Source: Martinezella lusitana (GTDB taxonomy: Bacteria; Pseudomonadota; Alphaproteobacteria; Rhizobiales; Rhizobiaceae). From it: a DNA stretch of 64,000 bases. This document shows, piece after piece, positions 17,615 to 26,430 of this stretch; positions within the stretch are counted from its first letter, which is position 1; each line of letters opens with the position of its first letter. The stretch covers positions 1 through 64,000 of the forward strand of contig NZ_WUEY01000026.1 of the NCBI RefSeq assembly GCF_010668395.1, in the 5' to 3' direction. A program made the position numbers and the translations under genes. The notes beneath the pieces were generated by a model. That model did not search any database. It saw only the letters and a program-made list of their open reading frames with translations, and was not told where the DNA came from.

Positions 17615-18403
17615 TCAGGCCGTTGTGCCCTGCGGCTTGAGGTTGTGCTCCGCACGATAGTGGCTCGGCGGGGCGCCGAAGGAACGATGGAAGATCGACG
17701 TGAACGCCGAGACGCTCTCATAGCCTATGCCATAGGCAACAGAGGTCACCGAATGGCCCGCATGCAGGAGCGAGAGCGCGTGCATCAGGCGCACCTGCAG
17801 CCGCCATGTGGCCAGAGCCATGCCCGTCTGATTCTTGAAGATGCGCGTGAATGTCCGCCGCCCCATATTGGCGACGGAAGCCCAGTAATCGATATCGCTG
17901 TGGTCTCCGGGATTGTCGATAATCATGTTGCAAACCCGCAGGATGCGGCTGTCGCTCGGCATGGGTATCTGGATGTTCGCTGTCGGCATGCGTGGAATCT
18001 CGTCCAGCAGCAGCCGGACGATCTGCCCCTCGCGTCCTGCCTCGTCATAGGCGAAATTGAACGTCATGATCTCGCCGATCAGCGCGCGCACCAGATCGGA
18101 AACCTCAAAAACCCGGCACTCCTTCGGCAGGTTGTCGAGCATCGGGTCTATATAGACAGCGTAGAATTTGACGTTCTCGCGACACTGGGTCTGGTGGCGC
18201 ACGCCGGGCGGAATCCAGATCGCCCGGTTGGGTGGCAGCACGTAGGTCGCTGCTTCCGTCGTAACGGCCTGGACGCCCGACAATGAAAAGCTGAGCTGGG
18301 CCCGCTCATGTGCATGGAAGGGGTCGACATATCCGGCCGGGTACTCGTCCGACAGCGTCACGACCGGCCTGATCGTGAGCGGGTAATCCTGACTGCGCTT
18401 CAT
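17615..18403 (-). CDS. AraC-family transcriptional regulator
   Basis: 262 residues from ATG 18403 (gagaggcgagg just upstream). An N-terminal cupin-like sensor (DPFHAHERAQLSFSLSG, VLPPNRAIWIPPGVRHQT) is followed by two C-terminal HTH motifs (about residues 165-255; FTRIFKNQTGMALATWRLQ, YESVSAFTSIFHRSFGAPP). It heads the leftward catabolic set and is divergent from the importer at 18638, so it probably controls both. Confidence 0.9.
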   Translation of the reverse strand: MKRSQDYPLTIRPVVTLSDEYPAGYVDPFHAHERAQLSFSLSGVQAVTTEAATYVLPPNRAIWIPPGVRHQTQCRENVKFYAVYIDPMLDNLPKECRVFEVSDLVRALIGEIMTFNFAYDEAGREGQIVRLLLDEIPRMPTANIQIPMPSDSRILRVCNMIIDNPGDHSDIDYWASVANMGRRTFTRIFKNQTGMALATWRLQVRLMHALSLLHAGHSVTSVAYGIGYESVSAFTSIFHRSFGAPPSHYRAEHNLKPQGTTA

Positions 18404-18637
18404 CCTCGCCTCTCCAAAGCACATCTTCCTAGCGGAAAACTGTGGTCACGAGCCTTAGCCTGATTCAAGCAAATTTGCTTGCCACTGCATCAAATTGGCC
18501 AGTTCAAAACACTTTCAGTCCCGGCCGCGACAAACTTCCCCGTGGCTTGATGCTACTGTCTCAGGACGAAAAGCAACGCAGCGGCACCCCGCCGGGAGTG
18601 CTTTTCGAGTAACGAATAGAAAAGGGGAATCAATAAC

Positions 18638-19483
18638 ATGAAGAATAAAGGTGCCTCGGGCGCTTGTTTCGCCGCGCTTGCGCTATGCCTCTTGGCGGGG
18701 ACCTCCGCCACGGCCAACGAAATCTCCAAATGCCCGCTTTCCGGTGAAAAGGGTTCCGTTTCGATAACGCCTGCGAATCCAGGCGAAATAACCGTCGAGA
18801 CGGCACTCCCCAACCCGGCCTGGTGGAATGGCGACACACCTGACGAGATCGCGGACGGCTTCGAATATTGTCTCGCCGCCAACGTCGCCCATCGCGCCGG
18901 CTTCGACAAGGTCAAGATCGTCGTCTCGTCCTTCCCCGCGCTGATTGCGAACGCCAACCAGCACAAGGACCTGGCGATGGCGACCATCTCCATCACCGAC
19001 GAGCGCAAGAAGGTCCTGTCTTTCTCGGCGCCATACTTCTCCTCCGATATCGGCGTGCTCGTGAAAGCCGGCAAGCAGGTGGATTCCGCCGCGCTGAAGA
19101 CCTTTCGCATCGGCGTTCTGCAGGGCACCACCGGCGCCAATTTCGTGACCGATCGTATTAAGCCCGCGGAAGTTAAGGTCTATCCGGAAAACCCCGGCAT
19201 GTTCGCCGCGCTCATGGCCGGCCAGATCGATGCCGCGATCACCGACACCGCGATCATCCTCGCCCAGGCATCGAAGTCGAACGGCGCACTGACCGTCGCC
19301 GGCCAGTTCGAGACGGGCGAGTATTACGGTGCAATCTATCCGAAGGACTCTCCGAACAAGGCCGCAATCGACAAGGTCATCCAGGACATGCGCGCCGACG
19401 GGACGTTGGCGAAGCTCGCCTCGACCTATCTCACTGGCATCTGGGGTGCCGATCCCACCAAGATCCCCTATCTGAAGCCTTGA
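18638..19483 (+). CDS. Amino-acid ABC transporter substrate-binding protein (SBP_bac_3)
   Basis: 281 residues with a Sec signal peptide (about 25 residues, ending SATANE). The mature lobes show PDEIADGFEYCLAANVAHRAG, the DLAMATISITDERKKVLSFS motif and IGVLQGTTGANFV, all typical of polar amino-acid binding proteins. First gene of a three-gene importer. Ligand unknown; the neighbouring hydrolases suggest an amino-acid derivative. Confidence 0.9.
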   Translation: MKNKGASGACFAALALCLLAGTSATANEISKCPLSGEKGSVSITPANPGEITVETALPNPAWWNGDTPDEIADGFEYCLAANVAHRAGFDKVKIVVSSFPALIANANQHKDLAMATISITDERKKVLSFSAPYFSSDIGVLVKAGKQVDSAALKTFRIGVLQGTTGANFVTDRIKPAEVKVYPENPGMFAALMAGQIDAAITDTAIILAQASKSNGALTVAGQFETGEYYGAIYPKDSPNKAAIDKVIQDMRADGTLAKLASTYLTGIWGADPTKIPYLKP

Positions 19484-19505
19484 TCGGACGGCGGGAAAAT
19501 ACGCT

Positions 19506-20636
19506 ATGACGACCACTTCTCGAAGCGCCGAGACCAAGTTGATGGGTCTCGGCGAAGGACGATCCTTCGGCGCCGGTGCGGCGCCGAAGGATCCGCGCGG
19601 ATGGACGACGACGGCCATGCTCTGCGCCCTGTTCATAACCGTTTCGACCTGGATTACCTTCGGCGCGGCTCGCGACCACGCTGCCGCGCTGGGTGTCAGC
19701 GCGGTGCTATCAGGCGCGCTGTTTGCAATTCCGGTCGTCCTCGCCTTGTTGCTGCTGTGGCCGGCATCGGCAAGCGTCCTTCGCGCCCAGAGGGCGCGGC
19801 AGGCGGTTGCGGCCGGGGATATGATCGCAGCGAGAATCGCGACCTCGGCATCGCTCGATTACGCCCACTACACGGCCGGCTTCTCCGCGCTCTTCGCGGT
19901 CATCATCGCTCTCGCGCAGTTCCTGATGGCAAACGACCTGGCGGTCAGCCGCACCTTCCTGGCGCTGCCGCTGATCGTGTCGTCGTTTCCGCTGGTTCTG
20001 AAGGCTTTCTGGGTCAACATCTATATCTTCGTCGTCGCCGAGATCTGCGTTCTCGTCTGGGGTCTGATCGTTGCGGTGGCGAGGCTCATTCCGGGCAAGA
20101 CCGGCGCTCCGGTACGGGCGATGGCCACGCTCTATACCGATATTTTCCGCGGCATGCCGGCGATCATCACGATCTACCTCATCGGCTTCGGCCTCCCCTT
20201 GAGCAACCTTCCGATCTTGAAGGATCTGTCTGTCGAGACCTACGCAATCCTGGCCTTGACGCTGACCTTCGGCGCCTATGTCGCCGAGGTCTATCGGGCG
20301 GGGATCGAAAGCATCCATTGGAGCCAGGTGGCGGCGGCGCGTTCGCTCGGCCTGTCCCACATGCAAACCATGCGCTACGTCATCGTTCCCCAGGCGGTGC
20401 GGCGCATCATTCCGCCGCTGCTCAACGACTTCATCGGCTTGCAGAAGGACACGGCGCTGGTCAACGTCATCGGCTCGATCGATGCCTTCAACCAGGCCAA
20501 GATCCTCTCGAGCAACTACTTCAACCTGTCGCCCGTCACCGTCGTCGCCTTCGTGTTCGTGCTGATCACGATACCGCAGGCCCGGTTTGTCGACCGGATC
20601 ATCGAAAACGACCAGCGGCGCATGCGCGCAGGATAA
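19506..20636 (+). CDS. Amino-acid ABC transporter permease (HisM family) with extended N-terminus
   Basis: 376 residues, longer than the usual 220-250. Residues 1 to about 150 carry a charged leader and extra membrane spans (WTTTAMLCALFITVSTWITF and a second set). The normal permease core follows, with VRAMATLYTDIFRGMPAI and the EAA loop EVYRAGIESIHWSQVAAARS. One chain may form a homodimer channel. Starts 22 bases after the binding-protein gene. Confidence 0.88.
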   Translation: MTTTSRSAETKLMGLGEGRSFGAGAAPKDPRGWTTTAMLCALFITVSTWITFGAARDHAAALGVSAVLSGALFAIPVVLALLLLWPASASVLRAQRARQAVAAGDMIAARIATSASLDYAHYTAGFSALFAVIIALAQFLMANDLAVSRTFLALPLIVSSFPLVLKAFWVNIYIFVVAEICVLVWGLIVAVARLIPGKTGAPVRAMATLYTDIFRGMPAIITIYLIGFGLPLSNLPILKDLSVETYAILALTLTFGAYVAEVYRAGIESIHWSQVAAARSLGLSHMQTMRYVIVPQAVRRIIPPLLNDFIGLQKDTALVNVIGSIDAFNQAKILSSNYFNLSPVTVVAFVFVLITIPQARFVDRIIENDQRRMRAG

Positions 20637-20643
20637 GGCGAGG

Positions 20644-21393
20644 ATGGCCATGCCAATCATCGAAGTCAGGAACATCTCCAAGAACTATGGCACCTTCAAG
20701 GTTTTCGACGGCCTGACGCTGGAGGTGGAAGAGCATCAGGTCGTTTGCCTGATCGGGGCCTCCGGCTGCGGCAAGTCCACGCTCTTGCGCTGCCTGAACG
20801 GGTTGGAGACGATCAACTCCGGCGAAATTCGAATCCATGACGACCGCATCACCGGCCCGGGCGTCGATGTCAACGCGCTGCGGCGCGACGTCGGCATCGT
20901 CTTCCAGAGCTACAACCTCTTTCCCCACATGACGGTGCTGGAAAACGTGATCCTGGCGCCGTGCAAGGTGCTCAGACAACCGAAAGACGACGCCGTGGCG
21001 CTGGCGATGCGTCTCCTGGAGCGCATCGGCCTTGCCCACAAGGCCCATGAGTATCCCGACCGTCTCTCCGGCGGCCAGCAACAGCGCGTCGCGATCGTGC
21101 GGGCACTGGCGATGAGCCCGATGATCATGCTTCTCGACGAGATCACCTCGGCGCTCGATCCGGAACTCGTCTCCGAAGTCCTCAACATCGTACGCGACCT
21201 CGCCGCCGACGGCATGACCATGGTGCTTGCGACGCACGAAATGGGCTTTGCCCGCGAGGTTTCCAGCAAGGTCTGCTTCCTCGCCGACGGCAAGGTCTAC
21301 GAGGAAGGTCCTCCCGAGCAGATCTTCAGCGCTCCGACGCGGGAACGCACGGGATCCTTCCTGCAGAAGATCGTCGAGGCCGGCCGGCTGTAG
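20644..21393 (+). CDS. Amino-acid ABC transporter ATP-binding protein (GlnQ/HisP type)
   Basis: 249 residues (ATG 20644; ATG 20650 also possible from the gcgagg site). Walker A IGASGCGKST, signature LSGGQQQRVAIVRALAM, Walker B MLLDEITSALDPE (Ile replaces the usual Pro after DE) and the switch His in ATHEMGFAREV. It powers the importer and starts 7 bases after the permease stop. Confidence 0.92.
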   Translation: MAMPIIEVRNISKNYGTFKVFDGLTLEVEEHQVVCLIGASGCGKSTLLRCLNGLETINSGEIRIHDDRITGPGVDVNALRRDVGIVFQSYNLFPHMTVLENVILAPCKVLRQPKDDAVALAMRLLERIGLAHKAHEYPDRLSGGQQQRVAIVRALAMSPMIMLLDEITSALDPELVSEVLNIVRDLAADGMTMVLATHEMGFAREVSSKVCFLADGKVYEEGPPEQIFSAPTRERTGSFLQKIVEAGRL

Positions 21394-21600
21394 TTTCGGC
21401 GTTCAATCAGCGCGGGCGGTTGAGCATCCGCCGGCCGCCGGCAATGCGTGGACAGCTTCGCCGGGTCGTCGATGCCGCATGCTTTGATACAAGTCGTCGG
21501 ATGCCCGAAAGCGCCGTGACGACTCTGGCATTGGGACAGTTGACAGGAGGAAAGCGCGACTGGACTATGCCAGGATCGGAACGCGCTCAAGAGGCTTACC

Positions 21601-21903
21601 GTGATTACAGGCCCGCAATGTCACGCTGCTCGTGCCTTGGTGGAATTCACCAGGGATCGTCTCTCCAAATCAGCCGGGGTGGAAAAGGAGCAAATCGAAC
21701 GGTTCGAGCGAAAGCTTGAGGAGCCGGATGACCGGGTTGTCGGTCTGCTCCAGTCAACGCTCGAGGCGGCAGGCGCAGTCTTTCTGCAAGATGGAGACGC
21801 CGGCGGCATCGGCGTGCGGCTGAAGTTCAACCGATCCGAAACCCGACGGATCGCCACTCTGGAAAGCGAAGGCGGCATCGTGGCACAAGACGACGTGCCT
21901 TGA
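21601..21903 (+). CDS. Small XRE-family helix-turn-helix regulator
   Basis: 100 residues from a GTG start with gagg about 6 bases upstream. ITGPQCHAARALVEFTRDRL, AGVEKEQIERFER and LQSTLEAAGAVFLQDGDAGGIGVRLK match a small XRE protein common in alphaproteobacteria, in which a five-helix HTH is followed by a short tail. It precedes the molybdenum hydroxylase genes and could regulate them. The tail after about residue 75 looks unlike the family. Confidence 0.65.
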   Translation: MITGPQCHAARALVEFTRDRLSKSAGVEKEQIERFERKLEEPDDRVVGLLQSTLEAAGAVFLQDGDAGGIGVRLKFNRSETRRIATLESEGGIVAQDDVP

Positions 21904-22272
21904 AGGTTGTCGCAGACGGCGTTCTCGGCGGCTTGCTTCGTAAGGCGAAGCCGCCTCTTCCATCGCCGACCGGCAACATGGATATGACTGCTCGATCCCG
22001 GCCCCGCCTTGAGATTTGAAAGGCAGCAGCTCTTTTGCGAAGGGCGATGATCGATACTACGGCGAGGACCCTGAGTATTTCGGTCTCGCCTTGAAGCGCG
22101 CCGAAACACCACTCCTTTTCAGATACCGCCGCAAAATAGCATGGCGCGGAACGATGCCATCCAATGGCGGCGATAACGCATTGTTGAAGTTTACCAGGGG
22201 GCGATACCGGCGTACTGTCCGGCGAGCAGTTCCGTTGATGCATCGCTTTCGCTGTCACGCAGGGATGGAGAC
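21904..22272. other. Intergenic leader before the molybdenum hydroxylase genes
   Basis: 369 bases without a convincing gene; the short open frames have no family resemblance and no good start site. It probably holds the promoter of the operon at 22273. No strong hairpin or clear repeat was noticed. Confidence 0.45.
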
Positions 22273-22731
22273 ATGCTCACTCTGAATATCAATGCGCAAT
22301 TGCGCGAAGTGGATGTCCCCGAGGATATGCCGCTTCTCTGGGCGTTGCGCGATCACCTCAATCTCGTCGGCACCAAATATGGCTGCGGCGTCGCCCAGTG
22401 CGGCGCTTGCACGGTGCATGTGGGCGGCAAGCCGGTACGCTCGTGCCAGCTGGCCGTTGGCGACGTCGGTACCCGCGCCATCGTCACCATCGAAGGAATT
22501 GGCAGGACGCCCAACGGCGCCAAGGTCCAGCAAGCCTGGATGGAAGCTGCGGTGCCGCAATGCGGCTATTGCCAGGCCGGTCAGATCATGTCGGCAACAG
22601 CCTTGCTGGACAGCAATCCTCAACCTGACGATTCCGACATCGACGCGGCCATGGCAGGCAATCTCTGTCGCTGCGGAACCTATATCCGCATCCGCCGCGC
22701 GATCAAGAACGCCGCCGCCAAACCGGCCTGA
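22273..22731 (+). CDS. [2Fe-2S] subunit of a molybdenum hydroxylase (IorA-like)
   Basis: 152 residues with both clusters of the family: plant-type ferredoxin cysteines 38, 43, 46 and 58 and the helical-domain cysteines 97, 100, 132 and 134. It passes electrons from the Mo centre of the subunit encoded at 24097. The stop is 2 bases before the next start, so the three genes form one operon. Substrates of the family include isoquinoline, nicotinate and aldehydes. Confidence 0.92.
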   Translation: MLTLNINAQLREVDVPEDMPLLWALRDHLNLVGTKYGCGVAQCGACTVHVGGKPVRSCQLAVGDVGTRAIVTIEGIGRTPNGAKVQQAWMEAAVPQCGYCQAGQIMSATALLDSNPQPDDSDIDAAMAGNLCRCGTYIRIRRAIKNAAAKPA

Positions 22732-22733
22732 CC

Positions 22734-24104
22734 ATGAAGAAAATCATCGGTCTTGTCGTCGCGCTTATTGTTGTCATCGCGCTTGGTTTTGCGGGATGGC
22801 TGGTACTCGGCCGTGATCCGACGTCCTTTGCCGGTGGCTCGACCGTGGCGTTGGAAGACTATCAGGTCGCCAATACGACCGGCGTTCCGGCACAGCTTGC
22901 CGGCGAAGATCTGGTGAAGCGCGGCGAATATCTCATCCATGCCGCAGACTGTCAGGCCTGCCACACCGCCCCCGGCGGCACGCCCTTTACAGGCGGATTC
23001 GCCTTCAACCTGCCGTTCGGCACCATCTATTCCACCAACATCACGCCGGACAAGGAAACAGGTATCGGCAACTACACCGACGCGCAGTTCCTTGCGGCGG
23101 TACACCGGGGCATTCGGGCCGACGGCGAGAAGCTTTATCCCGCCATGCCCTATACCTCCTACAGCTACATGACGGACGCCGACGTGCTGGCCATCAAGGC
23201 CTATCTCTTCACGCTGGCGCCGGCGCATGCTCCGGCCAGGCAAAACCGGCTTTCGTGGCCATTCGACCAGCGCAGCCTTCTCACCTTCTGGAACGGGATG
23301 TTCAACGCCGATGAACGCTTCCGTCCCAACACCGGCGAGAGCCCGCAATGGAACAGAGGCGCCTATCTTGCCGAGGCGCTCGGCCATTGCGGCGAGTGCC
23401 ATACACCGCGCAACCTCGCCTTTGCGCTGGACAATCACCACAAATTCGCCGGCGCCATCACCGCGGGCTGGCACGCCTACAATATCACCGGCGACAGGGA
23501 TTCCGGCATCGGCGGCTGGAGCGACGAGGATATCTATCTCTACCTCTCGACCGGCCATGCCAACGGGCATGGCGGCGCGGCAGGCCCGATGGGCGAAGCC
23601 ACCGACGACAGCCTCAGCTATCTGGTGCCGGATGACGTGCATGCCCTGGTGGCCTATCTGCGCAGCATACCCGCCCATGCGAGCGATCTTCCGCGCACAG
23701 TCACGACGGCTGCACCGGCCTCCCACAAGGAGGGCGTGGCGGCGGATGTCGATTCTCGCGGAGAAAAGATCTTCGCCGGCGCTTGCGCGAGCTGCCATGA
23801 CTGGACCGGCGTAAGCCCGGTCACCGGCTACGCCACGCTCACCGGCGTGCGCGCGGTGAACGACCCGAGCGCCACCAACGTGGCGCAAACGGTCATCAAT
23901 GGCGTCGATCGCACGACCGCCGAGGGCAGAATTTTCATGCCGGCCTTCGGCGAGGGTTATTCGGACGACGATATCGCTGCCGTCGCCAACTATGTGACGG
24001 CCCGGTTCGGCGCCAAAGGCGCGCATTTGACAGGCAAGGATGTGGCCAACCTTCGAAAGCAGGCGCCCCAGCAATCCAGTTCCCCGGAGGCACACAATGG
24101 CTGA
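22734..24104 (+). CDS. Membrane-anchored triheme cytochrome c of a molybdenum or alcohol dehydrogenase
   Basis: 456 residues with an N-terminal hydrophobic anchor (residues 3-25) and three CxxCH haem sites at Cys73-His77, Cys219-His223 and Cys351-His355. The layout is that of the cytochrome subunit of alcohol and nicotinate dehydrogenases, which carries electrons to the respiratory chain in the periplasm. Placed between the iron-sulfur and Mo subunits, it replaces the FAD subunit of xanthine-oxidase-type enzymes. Overlaps the next gene by 8 bases. Confidence 0.9.
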   Translation: MKKIIGLVVALIVVIALGFAGWLVLGRDPTSFAGGSTVALEDYQVANTTGVPAQLAGEDLVKRGEYLIHAADCQACHTAPGGTPFTGGFAFNLPFGTIYSTNITPDKETGIGNYTDAQFLAAVHRGIRADGEKLYPAMPYTSYSYMTDADVLAIKAYLFTLAPAHAPARQNRLSWPFDQRSLLTFWNGMFNADERFRPNTGESPQWNRGAYLAEALGHCGECHTPRNLAFALDNHHKFAGAITAGWHAYNITGDRDSGIGGWSDEDIYLYLSTGHANGHGGAAGPMGEATDDSLSYLVPDDVHALVAYLRSIPAHASDLPRTVTTAAPASHKEGVAADVDSRGEKIFAGACASCHDWTGVSPVTGYATLTGVRAVNDPSATNVAQTVINGVDRTTAEGRIFMPAFGEGYSDDDIAAVANYVTARFGAKGAHLTGKDVANLRKQAPQQSSSPEAHNG

Positions 24105-26382
24105 CACCAGCTCCAATTTTGCCGAATCCGATGCCTATCTGTCGGCTCTGATGCGCGAGGTTCGGTCCGTATCGGCAACCAATGCCGTGCTGTCCATGGG
24201 ACGGCGCACCTTCTTCAAACTGGCCGGCGGGAGCGCCGCCGGCCTGATCCTGGGCTTCCATCTCGGAGACGCGGCGTTCGCAGCCGAGACAACCGACGAC
24301 AAAGATCAGGTCATGAACGCGTTCATCCGTATCGCGCCGGACAACACGATCACCATCTACTCCAAGTGCCCGGAGATCGGCCAGGGCATCAAGACCTCGT
24401 TCGGCGTGATCATCGCCGACGAACTCGACGCCGACTGGAACCATGTCGTGATGGAGCAGGCCGATATCAATCCCAAGGTCTATGGCAGCCAGGGCGCGGG
24501 TGGTTCGACCTCCATCCCCCGCGCCTGGGACCAATTGCGTCAGGCCGGCGCCGGCGCCAGGGCCATGCTGATTGCCGCCGCCGCCCAAGCCTGGGACGTG
24601 GATCCCACACAGATTGCCGCTCAGGATTCGGTCTTGAGCCATGCCGCCAGCGGCAGATCCGCAACCTATGGGTCGCTTGCGGCGGCTGCCGCCAGAATGC
24701 CGGTGCCTGATCCCCGGAGCCTGAAACTGAAGACCCGCGCCGACTATCGCCTGATAGGCAAGCGCTATCGCGGCGTCGACGATCCCAAGGTCGTCAGCGG
24801 CCAGCCGCTGTTCGGCATCGATGTCCAACTCCCCGGCATGGTCTATGCCAGCTTCACCAAATGTCCGGCGGCGGGCGGCAAGGTCCGATCCTTCAACGTG
24901 GACGAGATCAAGGCTCAGCGCGGCCTGCTCGACGCCTTCGCCCTGGACGGGACTGGCCTGCTGGTCGAAGTCATGCCGGGCGTCGCCATCATCGCCAGGG
25001 ACACCTGGAGCGCCTTCCAGGCGAAGAGCAAGCTGCAAGTGGATTGGGATCTGAGCGAAGCCTCGACGGATTCCACCTCGAAATTCTCGGCCGAGGCCAG
25101 GAAGCTCGCAACCCGTTTCCCGGAAAAGCCCGATGACAACGTCGGCGACGTGGACAAGTCATTCGCCGGTGCCACCAAGACCGTGGAGGCCTATTACGAA
25201 TATCCCTTCGCCGCCCATGTGCCGCTGGAGCCGATGAACACCACGGCGCACTGGCATGACGGCGTGATGGAAATGTGGGTGCCCACCCAGCAGCCCGATC
25301 GCGGCCTGCCGCTGGTCGCAAAGGTGGCCGGCATACCGCAGGAAAAGATCGTGATGCATCAGACCCGTGTCGGCGGCGGTTTCGGGCGACGCCTGGTCAA
25401 CGACTATGCCTGCGAGGCGGCGGCCATCGCAAAGAAGGTCAACGCCCCGATCAAGCTGCAGTGGACGCGCGAAGACGATTTCGGCCACGATTTCTATCGC
25501 CCCGCCGGCTATCATCAGTTCAAGGGTGCGATCGACAAGGAGGGCAGGCTCGACGCCTGGCAGGAGCATTTCATCACCTTCACCGCCGACGGCAAGAAAG
25601 AAGCCACGGGCGCCAATCTGACCGACAACCTGAAATACTCCATCAAGGCGCCCAACCTGCGGCGCGGCAAGACCATGTTGCCGCTGAAGATCCCCACCGG
25701 TGCCTGGCGCGCGCCGGGCGACAATGCACAGGTCTTCGCCGCCCAAAGCTTCATGCATGAACTGTCGCTCGCTTCGGGCCGCGACCATGTCGAATTCCTC
25801 CTCGACGCAGTGAATCGCGACGTCGCCGAACTGGCGCCCAAGGACCAGAGCGTCAACTTCAGCCCCAAGCGGGCGACCGACGTGATCCGGATGTGCGCCG
25901 AGAAGGCGGGCTGGGGCAAGGCAATGCCCAAAGGCAGCGGTCTGGGCCTGGCGTGGTGCTACTCCCATGCCGGCCACGTCGCGCAGGCGGTCGAGCTGAG
26001 CGTCGACGCGAACAAACAGATCAAGATCGATCGCATCTTGGTGGTGCTCGACGTCGGCCCCATCATCGACATGGCCGGCTCCGAAGCCCAGGCGCAGGGC
26101 GCGTCCACCGATGCGCTCTCCACCGCCATGGGCCTCAAGATCAATATCGAAAACGGCCGGATCCGGGAGCAGAACTACAACGCCTATCCGATCCTGCGCC
26201 TGCCCTTCGCGCCGATGACGATCGATGCCTATTTCATCCAGTCGGACAACCCGCCGACCGGCATGGGCGAACCCGCCTTCCCGGCGCTCGCGCCCGCGCT
26301 GGGCAACGCCATATTCGCGGCAACGGGAGAAAGGGTACGCCAATTGCCCTTGCGCGATCTGGGCTTCTCCCTGGCAATCTGA
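24097..26382 (+). CDS. Molybdopterin-binding catalytic subunit (IorB-like, xanthine dehydrogenase superfamily)
   Basis: 761 residues from ATG 24097 (ccggagg upstream). A Tat motif GRRTFFKLAGGS (Arg36-37) lies in an unusually long leader. The chain then has the aldehyde oxidase/xanthine dehydrogenase Mo-binding segments: CPEIGQGIKTSFG, GSQGAGGSTSIP, RVGGGFGRRL, GAWRAPGDNAQVFA and the catalytic Glu region GMGEPAFPALAPAL. It hydroxylates an N-heterocycle or aldehyde in the periplasm, with cytochrome c as acceptor. Confidence 0.92.
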   Translation: MADTSSNFAESDAYLSALMREVRSVSATNAVLSMGRRTFFKLAGGSAAGLILGFHLGDAAFAAETTDDKDQVMNAFIRIAPDNTITIYSKCPEIGQGIKTSFGVIIADELDADWNHVVMEQADINPKVYGSQGAGGSTSIPRAWDQLRQAGAGARAMLIAAAAQAWDVDPTQIAAQDSVLSHAASGRSATYGSLAAAAARMPVPDPRSLKLKTRADYRLIGKRYRGVDDPKVVSGQPLFGIDVQLPGMVYASFTKCPAAGGKVRSFNVDEIKAQRGLLDAFALDGTGLLVEVMPGVAIIARDTWSAFQAKSKLQVDWDLSEASTDSTSKFSAEARKLATRFPEKPDDNVGDVDKSFAGATKTVEAYYEYPFAAHVPLEPMNTTAHWHDGVMEMWVPTQQPDRGLPLVAKVAGIPQEKIVMHQTRVGGGFGRRLVNDYACEAAAIAKKVNAPIKLQWTREDDFGHDFYRPAGYHQFKGAIDKEGRLDAWQEHFITFTADGKKEATGANLTDNLKYSIKAPNLRRGKTMLPLKIPTGAWRAPGDNAQVFAAQSFMHELSLASGRDHVEFLLDAVNRDVAELAPKDQSVNFSPKRATDVIRMCAEKAGWGKAMPKGSGLGLAWCYSHAGHVAQAVELSVDANKQIKIDRILVVLDVGPIIDMAGSEAQAQGASTDALSTAMGLKINIENGRIREQNYNAYPILRLPFAPMTIDAYFIQSDNPPTGMGEPAFPALAPALGNAIFAATGERVRQLPLRDLGFSLAI

Positions 26383-26410
26383 CAGATCGCTTTTATTGAA
26401 GCCGAATGAG

Positions 26411-26430
26411 CCATGACCGGCAGGTCATGG
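26411..26430. terminator. Hairpin between convergent genes
   Basis: A perfect 8-bp stem (ccatgacc/ggtcatgg) with loop ggca. It lies 28 bases after the Mo-subunit stop and overlaps the 3' end of the opposing MFS gene. No T tract, so a possible bidirectional terminator only. Confidence 0.4.

Noticed and set aside
22016..22285. 89-codon frame before the iron-sulfur subunit
   Set aside because: It overlaps the real start at 22273 in another frame and resembles nothing.
22680..24116. 478-codon open frame antisense to the cytochrome c gene
   Set aside because: Same codon-bias effect; the three haem motifs on the plus strand settle the true frame.
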